From assembly GCA_947561395.2 (NCBI GenBank), contig OX387192.1:4588001-4652000 (forward strand): 64,000 nt of DNA, read 5' to 3'. The position numbers and the translations under genes were made by a program. Shown piece by piece: positions 26,774 to 38,095 of the stretch (position 1 is its first letter; every line of letters begins with the position of its first letter). The DNA is from Buxus sempervirens (Eukaryota; Streptophyta; Magnoliopsida; Buxales; Buxaceae). Below the pieces are notes generated by a model, which saw only the letters and a program-made list of their open reading frames with translations, was not told the origin of the DNA and searched no databases.

Positions 26774-28733
26774 TGTAAAACCCTGATATTTTCCTATATG
26801 ATTTTATTGGGAAAATGAAACTAATAAGGTGTGTGTATGTAGGAATCTTGGTGGACGAGCGTTGTACCAAATCAAGTGTTTCAAAACTCGTCGAGTGGCA
26901 AAGTGTATATAAGGTAAGTATAAATACCTAGCATACTTAGACTCGTAGGGTTTCTTTCGTTCGCGCATACATTGTGTTGAAGGCGATTGCGGCTGGTGAT
27001 ATAGGGTTTTGGGAGAGAAGAAGAAGTCTGGATTTTGCTGTCGATCGAGGTGTTCCGTATTGAGGGTATCCAGATAAACTCTCGCAACCGAAGGAGTTTG
27101 AATGCCGATCGACTGTTGGTGTTGGTTTTGGTTGGTGTTTGCTCTATGAAGGGTTGCTGTTGCAGAGACTTGGAAGCGTATAAGGTGAGTAGCATCGTTT
27201 TGTTTGCCGTTGGTTTTGTTCTCTGTGTTTTACCGAAAGCATGTTCTTAGTCTGTGTTCTGTTGCATCTATTCGAGCATGAGTTTGGTTTGATGAGGGAA
27301 GAAGTCGTGAATTAAAAGAAGTTTTGATTAAGTCCGAAATAGGTCTAAGGGTTTTCTGGTAAGGGTAGAAACACATACGAGTGGTTACAGAGGTCAGAAA
27401 CATAGCCAGAGATGGAGATCTGGGATTAACAGAGAGTCGTTTATCAGAGGTAAGATCTGCCGACTTGGCGCCTACCTAGCGCCAAGTGAATTGAATCGGC
27501 GCAAGCTAAGTTCGGTTGTTAGTGCCGAGTTCGTGCCTAGCTCGCGCCAAGTGCGCGCGAGGCATTCCTTGTTCTCGCTTGTCTCGCGCTAGTCTCGCGC
27601 CTAGAGCTTTTAGTCTCGCGCTTGTCATGCGCTTAGCTCGGGCCTAGTGTAAAATCCCTAATTTTTATGCAAATAAAAATTATATTAGTTTAATATCTTA
27701 AATAAAATATAATTAGTGGTTTTTGCAGACAAGGGTGACCATATGGCCTTAATTTAAATCCGGGTGGGCCAGCTTGGAGACCTTGTATTTTAGCAAGGTA
27801 AGAAAAATTTTGTTGTGTTAATATGAGGGTTAAGTGGGTTGCTGATGTGGAATGTAATGTGGAAAAAAATTATACATGTAATAATTTGGTTGCTGATGTA
27901 GGAGGAATATGGTGGAGAGCATTGCACATGATCATGAATTAAAAGATGGCTTGAGCGGCAACTATATAAGGAAGTGAAAAACAGCCGCTGGGTTTTTCTT
28001 GCTTGAAACGAACTAAAGCTGGGAAGCTCTTAGAAAGGAGGAGGAGGGCCAGATCTGGGGATTGAATTCTGCTCAAGTGGAGCAGTGGTGGTGGTTGATT
28101 GTCGTTCAAGAGAAGTGGAACAAAAGGTTCCAGTAGTACCTGAGTTAGGCCGGCAAGAGTAAATTGGAGTAGATCTGATTCTTGTGTTCAGATCTAAATT
28201 CAACAAGCTAGAGGAAGAGGACGGCTAGGTGTGTTGAATTGGGAGTGGTGAATGCCAATTTGAGAAGGTTCAAATTGAGAAATTCGTATCTCAGGTAAGT
28301 GGCATTCCTCTTATGGTTTTTCGGATGTTTTTCTGTAAGTAGCATAAGTAAATTGATTACATGAGTAGCACCAATCGATCTGAGATGATTCTCTATAAAA
28401 CTGGAATAAAAAGTGTACGCCCAATTTCTGTTTTCTTCCATGAATCAGCACTTCAAATCTAATCTCTATTTCCATGGTAACCTAATCTCTGGAGTTCCAT
28501 TCATTTCTAGATCTAGTTTAAGGCATAATTAGATCACATTCATATTCAGATTTGGTGTTACAGATCTGGATATGGCATAAACTTGTATTCAGTAAGTGTG
28601 TTAGCATGGGAGACAGGTGGTAAATAGAATGGTTCTTTTTCTGTTGTGAATGGGATATAATTAGCATGAAATGGTGTGGTTCAGATTGTTTTTAATTGAG
28701 TCATTCTTCTGAAGTAAGCTTAGATGCATTGCA

Positions 28734-30782
28734 TGTAACGCCCCGAACCCGGGTCAGTGCAAACCGGCACCCAACCCGAACCCGGTTCGCTACTGTAACA
28801 AACCGAATTTAGTTCAATAACCAAATCCGAGGTGTTACTGGCCCATATCAAATACAACATCAATAACATACCAGACCAAAGAATTAAAATCCATTCTCTT
28901 TATTATACTATCAGAGTTGCGGAAACAAGTATGTGCGGAAGTGTAGTTCAAAATCCTCAACTGAACATAAAGCTTGACCATCAATCAGTAATATCAAAGT
29001 CTGGTAAAATAACTGGGTACTATCTCTCTCATCTCTCAATACATCAACCCAATGAATAATAATAGTCCAATCAAATGTACTAAGTCTATAGCATTCATCC
29101 ACCTCAGACAAGATCTGGATAATAGTAATCTTCCGGTGAATACTCAGCTATCTCTCCCTGGAAGTCTAAGAGATCCCCCTCTCGCGTATCAGCTGAAAAA
29201 ATGGAATAACAGTAGGGTGAGATACGAATATCCCAGTAGGTAACACATGCATGATTAAACAGTTAATATAAGTAAAGTAACAGTTCATGCACGATTAAGC
29301 AACATCGACTAATTAGGCTCGCATAATCATTTATACTATTCATGAACACAAAATAGTTTGATAAACAGTTCTAGAAATGAACTTCAGCAAGTTTAATATG
29401 AGAATACAATAGTCAAATCAGTAACATAGTTCACACATTGTCAGGATGTACTAAGCAGTCACATCCGACCAATATCTCAATCACATGCCTTCCGCATGTA
29501 TACAATAATAATACCGTGTGTTATGATTTCAGTGTCATTGTAGGACTCACAAAGATAGATAAACCTTTTGAGATGATTCTCAACCAATTGCTATACCATC
29601 GTGCGACTTAGGAGCGATGCTACTAATGATACTCAAGCCCCATGAAGTGCAGCTTAGACAAGAGCCGTAGTCACCGACTTATTGCACACGTATCCATCAG
29701 AGTTGGCATGTACCACCAGCATGCAGCACCAGAATCAATACATGGAGATAGTCGCTTATCCACATGTACAGGGAATCACCAGCGGCTCACCGGGGTGTCC
29801 CTCTAGACATAGGACCTTCCCAGACAAATTAACTTGCAAAGGAAGCGCGTCGCATATAGGAGTAACTCAACCCAAATGACATATCCCTCAGCTATCTAGC
29901 CACGACTATGGATCCATAACCAGCTATGCCCACTAGACTCCAAAATTCCCTAAAGTATCATATTTCTATAAGGGTTGGTGCCTAGCGGCATATAATGGTT
30001 ATATCTGTAAGTTTACTTCAATATTCGGTCATCTGAATTCTGAATTCTCTTTATAATGTCTTCTGATTTATAATGTCATTTAGAGATGTTTTGATAATCA
30101 AATAGTATTTAGGTTTTCCCAAAATCAGATTTCTCAATTACCTTTGAAACTTGGCAACTAATGTCCTAAATATCTCCCTAATTTATTTTTCTGTAAAACA
30201 AGGAAATAGATAATTTATTTTGGTCTTAAAACACCTTAATTAATCATTAAAATTGTCTAAAAATAGCTTAGAATTGAATTAGGTTCGAAATTATGAAACT
30301 CTGGAATTTCTGCTTAGAGCGCCTAGGATCGCTCAGGATCGCCCTGGCGGTCCCTAGTCAGCGATAGTTCAATTTTGAGCGCCCGCGGTCCGTCGTCTCG
30401 CGGTCTCCGGCGTCCTAAATTTTTATAACTAGCACCGAAGAGCGCCGATGATCGCCGAGTACAGTCGAGGTCGGCGGTCATACAAAATCGAGCAGAAACA
30501 GTTCTAAATCATGATTTTTCTCGTCTAAACTCATTCTAATGTATTTATAACATGCTTATCTAGTTAAATACACCAATACATATAATAGGAACATGCGTTT
30601 GCGATTAAACGAAGGAAAATCCAATTTCTGAAAACAAAACGATGTCACCTACCTCTTATTCGTGCGTTCCTCTTCTTCTCTTCTGAACAGCAACACTCCA
30701 ATCCTCTACAGTTGCAAAGCAAAACTCAGAGCAAGGTAACCTGGTCTTCCTCCCTTCTTCTTCTTCTTCTCTTCTCGGTCGT
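28734..30782 (-). repeat. 3' LTR of level-3 element, 5'-truncated
   Basis: Ends GGGGCGTTACA on the minus strand. It contains a donor-like AGAG|GTAGGTGAC (about 30650), a GC-rich block (30310-30480), and the acceptor-plus-ORF cassette (29103-29195) with one extra C that shifts the frame. Confidence 0.7.
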
Positions 30783-32062
30783 TCAAAACGGGGTTCGTCG
30801 CTTGCGGCTATTCAATACGAGCGACAATACAAGTGGCGCCTCTGGCTCCTCCTCACGAGCCTCCTCAACATGCCCCTTCTCAGGCTCATCCTCCTGAGCT
30901 GCTACTGCATACACTCTAGTCTGCTGAGGGCGTGGGGGTGGTGCCTGCTGCCTCTGAGGTGCCTGTTGCCTCTGCGGTGCCCGCTGCCTCTGATATCCCC
31001 CACGGCTCTGACCCTGAAATCCCGGTGGTGCTGGTAGTGCTGGCACAGGTCTAGAATACTGAAATCTCGAAGCCTCGGCCGACCGGGTATCCGTAGGTGC
31101 AGTAAGGGCTGGCTTAAGTAACTGGTAAGTATTCGGGTGTGGACAGTCAGCAACCCGATGCCCATGCTGGCCACATCTGAAGCACGCGCCTGGCGGTGAT
31201 ACGCATGGACCTGGGATGTGAAATCGGCCGCAACTGAAGCAACCTCCTGAGCCTCTCCTATCTCTCTGTCCATAGTCGATCCTCGGTCTCTTGTCCCTAT
31301 CCGGGACCCTCCGTGTCTCTGTGCCGCTTGGCTGTGCTCTAACTCTACTCTGCTCAGTCCCTGAATCTCTAATCTCTCTCTCAACCCGCAGAGCTCTCCC
31401 CACCAGATCAGAGTATCTGGTGCACATCAGCACCGAGACCATGCGCCTGATGTTTGCCCTCAGTCCTCTCTCAAAATGCTGGGTGCGCCTTGTAACGCCC
31501 CGGATCCGAGTCACAGGAAAAACCCGTAACTCGTCTCCAGAGGTTATTATAAAACACAGGATCGCAATATCAGAGTGAAGGAAAACATGAATACAACAAT
31601 AACTATATAACAGAGTACGCTAAAATAATCCCAAACGAAAATAAACTCACATGACCAAGTAACTACCCGCACGTATCGTCATCTCCAGGAGCAGCTGAAA
31701 ACAAAACAAAACAATACGGAATGAGATACGAATATCCCAGTGAGCAGCACATGCATGCACAAATACATTTATTTCAGTTCTAAAACATGCCACGGTTATA
31801 AACCATATACAATGATGATAACACACATATTCCGAATAATCCGACTAAACTTCAATAATCCAATTCATATCAGTGCGGAAAACCATCAGGTAAATCAAGA
31901 AATAACAATCCGTTTTCAATCCCGAAACCATCGATAAAATAATGATTAACTGACAACAACATAGCAATTAATCATAATTTCGTATCTCTAGATATAATTC
32001 TAGATATACCAATGTCATATAACACAAAGTCTTCTCATAACCATGCCCACGCCTCCAAATGT

Positions 32063-32488
32063 ATATCCGGCCTACTTAGGGTTTCGGATATTGAAATGAC
32101 TACGTCATCCAATGCAGGCCTACTCCCTGGGTTTCTGCATTGACAACCAGGCCTACTCAAGGTTTCTGGCTGCTCTACACCGGCGGGAAGAACAATACCC
32201 AATAATCGGTAAACAATATTCCATGAACCATAAATACCAACAACCAGCGAATAAAACATATCACGTCAAACAAAATCAAATACCAACATTGGTCAATGTC
32301 ATGACTATCGTTTAGTTGATAAATTAAACATGCCAAGTAGACACTCCACACCTCCATGTACACAGTTCCGGCCTACTCAAGGTTTCGGATACTCTGAAAT
32401 GACGGCCTACTCAGGGTTTCGTCATCCAATGCAAGCCTACTCCCCGGGTTTTTGCATTGACAACCAGGCCTACTCAGGGTTTCTGGCT
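32063..32488 (-). repeat. Two stem-loop arrays with a shared loop sequence
   Basis: Array 1 (32063-32171) and array 2 (32367-32488) repeat loop GCCTACTCAGGGTTT between stems ATATCCG/CGGATAT or TCCG/CGGA, ATGAC/GTCAT, AATGCA/TGCATT and ACCAG/CTGG. In array 1 the second hairpin has lost its loop (ATGAC-TAC-GTCAT). Confidence 0.8.
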
Positions 32489-33767
32489 GCTCTACACCGG
32501 TCGTGGCAACACACAAGGCCATGCAATTCCAACAACCAACAATAACATCACATTACTAAGCTTAAACATCTGGATCCAGGACAAGCTAGACCAAAACAGT
32601 AAACATCGTATAATCTCAATTTCAATATCAAAACAAAACCATTCATTCCACATCATGTAAGAACTCATCACAATTCATCACCTGTCCCTCTGGACCAAGC
32701 AGTACCTCAAGTACATTCAGTATTTTCTCATTTCCGTAACACATGCCATTTGGAAATAAAACTCAATTCATTCATACCAAGGAAATCCTTACAATACATT
32801 TAAAGTTTCCAAACAATTGAAACCAGTAATAAGTATAAAACTAGCAAATCAACCCAATGTATTTTCCATCATGTAAAACTGATATATATAGATCAACATG
32901 TTCAAGTGCATACCATAGGTCACTCAGGACCAACTTGCTCGCTCATGGTGTCCTCAAAGAAATTCTCAAATAATTTACCAGAATAGAATAAGATATGATT
33001 CTAAACCATCCACCGATATAAAACAATATTCAAGTAAATCATTCCTGAAGTGCACCGTGCATTCAAAGGTGAACTAGCATAATAGTGTAGATGTATTTCA
33101 GCAAAACAATATGGTTTCAAAACTGACTTTCAGAATAAAGCACATTATACAGAAGTGATTTCAGCATCCAAACTTCGATTAAACATAATCCAGCAAAACA
33201 GCTCCTAGATTCTAAATTTCGCTTTCATAATCCAAATCAATCAAATGAATGTCATAAAACCCTGGAAACACATTTTGGATGAGTGGAATAGTCTTAGGAT
33301 CCCCTATAAGGTCACCATACCAAAAAGCAATCAATTCTGAGACAAAAAGTTTCGGACCTCAAAATATTCTAAGTCTGGTTAAAAACGTTGACTTTTGGTA
33401 TATAATTTTTCTAGACAAATCTACAAGGAGTTTCGGGCTCAAATTTTGGTTGTAGTCTATTGGTGGGTAAACACATCTCCTAGAATTTTCTGGGCTCCTG
33501 AATCACTCATCTGGGTATTAAACCCAAACCGGGCATTTTGATTAAAACCGGGATTTAGGCATGAACTGGAAAGTTGACTTTTTATTGGCTGGGAATTAGA
33601 CCTTGGAAGTATTTTTAATGGTTCCAAATGGGAGGTAAAACCTTATTTACATGTAAAGACTTAAGTAAATGGAGCAATAAATACACAGGACATTTACTTA
33701 AATGTCTTTCATGTAATTAAGGGGCTATTTTCAACAAATTTTATAATTTGGTAAGTGTATTGGACTA

Positions 33768-34035
33768 TGCGCTCACCTCCTGAAGTGGGCGCGAGGTGAG
33801 CGCCGGTCGGCGGTAAGGAAACAGGCAAAAATGGACCCACCGCTCACTCGACGCTAGGTGAGCGTGAGCTGAGCGCGAGATGGGCGTGAGGTGGGCGCGA
33901 GATTCGCGCGAGATGGGCGCATAGTTTTCCGCTGAGCGCGAGCTGAGCGGCAGCCGGGCGTGAGCTCGGCGGTAGGTAGTGTTTAACGGGGCGCCTACCT
34001 CTGAGGTGAGCGCCGGTGAGCGCGAGGTGAGCGGA
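33768..34035 (-). repeat. GC-rich degenerate minisatellite in LTR
   Basis: Imperfect ~10-bp words GAGCGCGAG, GTGAGCG, GTGGGCG and GCTGAGCG, repeated many times on one strand. Counterparts lie at 37051-37315, 30310-30480 and 27466-27645. Confidence 0.75.
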
Positions 34036-35718
34036 TACCCCCTGTGATTTTCATTTCTCTGTTATTTCGAGATCTACATGACTGGCCGGTTTGTGAACCT
34101 CTGTAATTGTTCTACTACACTCCTAATACTCCCAGAAGACTTCCCAACCATATTTGGAATTAATCTAAACATTTTCATTTTCAAATATAAAATTAAATCC
34201 GAAGACTCTGTTCATGTAATTTCCCGAAAACCAGAAAAACCAGAAAACTCATACTACCACTTAATATATTTAACCCATGCATCACAATAATCTCGAAAGA
34301 AACATAAAACACAAAACCCCAGTAGTAAATCAGTGCTACTCACAAGTATACGCTTAATCCGAGAAACAAAAGCTTATTCCACAACCGGCCGAGCATGACT
34401 TCCGGCTGCGCGCGTGGATGCGAAGGTCGTCGAACTGATCCCCTGTTCGCGAGAGGAATAACCCACTGAAATCCGACTCCAATAAACTCCTAGTAGCTCT
34501 TACGGTTCTCATCTCTTCCCAGCGAAACCCTAATCGCCATTTCAGCCGCAATCGCCAAATCGCCCAGTTACAAAAATATGATGCGAGCATTCGAAAACCA
34601 AAACCCTAATTTCCCCTTTAGTATATATATACCTTCCACACGCTCCCATACGCATTGCCGCACGACAACCTTTTAAAAGCCTTGATCCTGTGCATGCTCG
34701 CCCACTGAAAACCCTACATTTTCCCGCATCCACTTAAGGTTATTCTCTTTGACAACTAATGACCACAAATCTCCAGCAATAAATAAATTTTGATTAAGCC
34801 TGCCCATAAATCCATGTGTTCATACTTTTGCATATATTTTATTTTATCTACTATTTTATATTGTTTATTATTATTATATTATTTTTTTTTCTACTCAAAA
34901 CTGGGGTCTTACACGCCTCTGCTCATCATGCACTATATGGTGAGCGAATCGAGAAAGAACCGCGAACCGAGCCTCATACTGTGCTACGGTCAAGGATCCC
35001 TGAGAGATATCCATGAACTCTCTCTCCTTCTGCAACCTCACCTCTGCCGAGAAATACTGCTCATAGAAGACCTGCCTGAACTGGTCCCAAGTCATCTGTA
35101 TCCCATCTACCGCCTGTCTCCATAATGACTGCCACCAGTGCTGAGCCTCGCCCTCTAGGGTGAAGGTAGCCAATCTCACCCTCCGGTCCTCTGGACAGTC
35201 CATCGTGTCAAACATGCGCTCCACTCTAGCCACCCAGCTCTTCGCCTCCAACGGATCTGGAACTCCATAAAATGGCGGGGCAGTCAGCTTCCTGAACTGA
35301 TCAATGTCCCTCAAGGACAACTCCTCTCTCACCCGCTGCTGATCCACTGCAGCTCCCTAACCATTTCGCTGGCCATTTCCATTCCCAGTTTGACTCATCA
35401 TTTCCTCCCTCTCCATCGCAAGGAGGTGGGCAAGTGAGCCAACTGAAGCCCAAATGTCCTCCACTGGTGGTGGGGCTCCCCGTGGTGGTGCAGGTGGCTG
35501 CTCCTGTGGTATATCCCCCTCTGGACAATCCACAGCCCTCGCACGTCTGCCTCTACCGGCCATGTATACCTGTAAGCACAAAATACCACATTAGTTAGGA
35601 ACTCTCTTCTAATCCTCATGGTTCTATCTAACGTACGCACAATATTTCCCCAGGGTTTTCTATGGTCATACTACCTAGGAACCTCAAATTTTCCAGCTTG
35701 AGTCTCTGATACCATCTC

Positions 35719-38095
35719 TGTAACGCCCCGGATCCGTGTTGTTCAATAAAGATATAACACGTCTCACGGAGGTTAGGCAATGATCGATAATTAAATATGA
35801 TCGCTGGATAATCATCTAACTATAACCTGTCAGAGTGCACAATTTGATTCATCCAAGAAATGTAACGTTTAGACTTAACTAGAAACGTATGGTTCAACCC
35901 CCAAATAGACTTTAATACACCTCAAATATTCAAAGTACTCAAATTCGGAACAAGATAACCTACAAGTCTAAGGAAGGTAATAGTAATCTTCCTCCCTATA
36001 AGCCTCAGCAGGATCTACCCCAGTAGTCGCCTCACCACGAGTATCTGAAAATCACAACAAAACAACAGAGTGAGATACGAATATCTCAGTGAGTAGCACA
36101 TGCATGCAGAAATAGTTAATCACAGTTCAAAGCTATGCATCGATAAACGTTCCGTACGATTAAACAACTCATATCAATTTCAAGTTCAAACCAAAACCCA
36201 TCTCATCGGTCAAATCACATCTCAGTTAAGTACGACAACACATCGATCGGTCAATGTCATGACTATCGTTTAGTTGATAAATTAAACATGCCAAGTAGAC
36301 ACTCCACACCTCCATGTACACAGTTTTGGCCTACTCAGGGTTTCGGAAACTCTGAAATGACGGCCTACTCAGGGTTTCGTCATCCAATGCAGGCCTACTC
36401 CCCGGGTTTCTACATTGACAACCAGGCCTACTCAGGGTTTCTGGCTGCTCTACACCGGTTGTGGCAACACACAAGGCCATGCAATTCCAACAACCAACAA
36501 ATAACATTACATTACTAAGCTTAGACTCTGGATCCAGGACAAGCTAGACGAAAACAGTAAAACATCGTATAATCTCGATTCCAACATTTAAAGTAAAAAC
36601 CATTCATTCCACATCATGTATATCTCATCATAGTTCATCACCTGTCCCTCTGGACCAAACAGTATCTCAATACTTTCAGTATTTCTCATTTCCACAAAAC
36701 CATGCCATTTGAATACAAACACAGTTATTTATAACAAGATAATACATTTCAGCATTTCCCAAAACAAATGAAACCAGAAGTCAATAATTTCTCAATTAGA
36801 ACAGTGTATAAGTTCGTGGAGAAAACGACTAAGAACTCCTAGAGTTTTGGTATCTAGCACAACATGTATAAAATAACCCACACTCATCCTTAGGAATCTT
36901 TAAGAATTTGCCACTAGCATTCTCCTAGGAATTAAATAAGAAATGTAGGTTCCAAGGTTACCAACAAGTGATTGGTGAAGTGATATAAACCCCAAGACAT
37001 CAAAAACCCCCCTTGGTTCAGTCGGAAATCAAATTCGGTAAGTTAAATTGGGTATGCGCTCACTTCCTGAAGTGAGCGCCAGTTGGCGGATAGAAAATAG
37101 GCGAAAATGGACTATGCACTCACTCGACGCTAAGTGAGCGCGAGCTGAGCGGGAGAAAGGCGCGAGAAGAGCGCGGGATAGGCGCGAGAAAAGCGCATCG
37201 GTTTTAAGTAGGCGCGAGCTGAGCGCCAGGTAGGCGCGAGCTCGGCGCCAGATCAAATTTCTTAGGCGCCTACTTCCCGAAGTGGGCGCAAGTGGGCGCC
37301 AAGTGGGCGGATACCCACTGCGAATTTCGAGTCTCTGTTATTTCGAGATCTCCAACTCTGGCTGGTTTGTTTAGGTCTGTTATTGCTCCATTACACTCCT
37401 AATGCTCCCAGAAGACTTCCCAACCCATTTTGGATTTAATCTAAACATCTTTTATTTCACATTAATTTTCAATCTTCGTTCGTAACTCGCGGTATTCCAG
37501 AAAAACCCAGAACTCACAATACGACCATGCATTTCAAAATACATCACGAATAAACTAAAACCTCGGTTTTAAATCAGTGCTACTCACCAGTATGCGCTTA
37601 ATCCCAGAACAACAGCTTCTTCCACAATCGGCCGAGCACGACTCCGGCTGCGCGCGAAGATGAAATGGTAGCCGAACAATACCTCTACTCGCGAGAGAGA
37701 TAACCTGCAGAAATCCGACTCCAATAAACTCCTAGCAGTCCTTCCGATTTTTGTTCTTCACGGGAATAACCCTAATCGCCATTTCAGCCGCAATCGCCAA
37801 ATCGCCCAGCTCTCCCCAGATAACGAGACTAACGAAAATTATTTCCGTAAGTATGATACGAGTATTCCTACAAACCCAGAACCCTACTTTCCCTTTTTGG
37901 TATCCTTACCTTGCGAGACATACGCCGCTTGATAACTTTCCAATTTCCTTGATCCTATGCGCGCTCGCCCACTGGAAACCCTACATGTTCCGGCCACTTA
38001 GGTTAACAAGCTCCCAAGCTATATTTTAATAATAATAATAATAATAAAACAAAAACAACAAAAAAATAAAACTCACCAAAAATCAGGGTCTTACA
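35719..38095 (-). repeat. 5' LTR of level-4 element (2377 bp)
   Basis: Minus-strand TGTAAGACCCTG...GGATCCGGGGCGTTACA, directly followed by GAGATGGTATCAGAGA, a tRNA-Met-type primer site, then the gag leader. It carries donor CTG|GTGAGTAGC (37588/37587), GC-rich block (37051-37315), stem-loop array (36325-36446) and acceptor-plus-ORF (35968-36047). Confidence 0.85.

Larger units (their letters stand above)
31491..34913 (-). mobile_element. Solo LTR, nest level 5 (3423 bp), inside gag
   Basis: Minus-strand TGTAAGACCCCAGTTTTGAG...GGATCCGGGGCGTTACA-type ends, flanked by a perfect 5-bp duplication CGCCT (31486-31490, 34914-34918). Same family as the LTR at 35719-38095 (shared stretches such as CTGTTATTTCGAGATCT). 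It holds two stem-loop arrays (32063-32171, 32367-32488) and a GC-rich block (33768-34035). Confidence 0.92.
30783..35565 (-). pseudogene. Gypsy gag (Tekay/Retand-like), split by a solo LTR
   Basis: Gag starts at the minus-strand ATG near 35565 (MAGRGRRARAVD). It continues with a Pro-rich N-terminus and the retrotransposon gag core PPFYGVPDPLEAKSWVARVE, FTLEGEAQHWWQSL and FYEQYFSAEVRLQKEREFM to about 34914. After the solo LTR it resumes at 31490 with FERGLRANIRRMVSVL. Two zinc knuckles follow: a decayed CFSCGRFHIPGPC (no knuckle His) and CFRCGQHGHRVADC. It ends at a stop at 30783, with no protease or pol because the deletion joins it to an LTR. One stop lies near 35357. Confidence 0.85.

Noticed and set aside
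30902-31384. 160-codon minus-strand frame overlapping gag
   Set aside because: Alternate frame of the zinc-knuckle region of gag; the real frame has the CCHC box.
32063-32488. CRISPR-like pattern of regular repeats and spacers
   Set aside because: Repeats are ~16 bp, spacers are inverted flanks of the repeats and identical between LTRs, and the context is a plant retrotransposon; it is a hairpin array.
38031-38048. ATA-repeat as regulatory site
   Set aside because: Simple microsatellite inside the LTR, with no pattern beyond the repeat.
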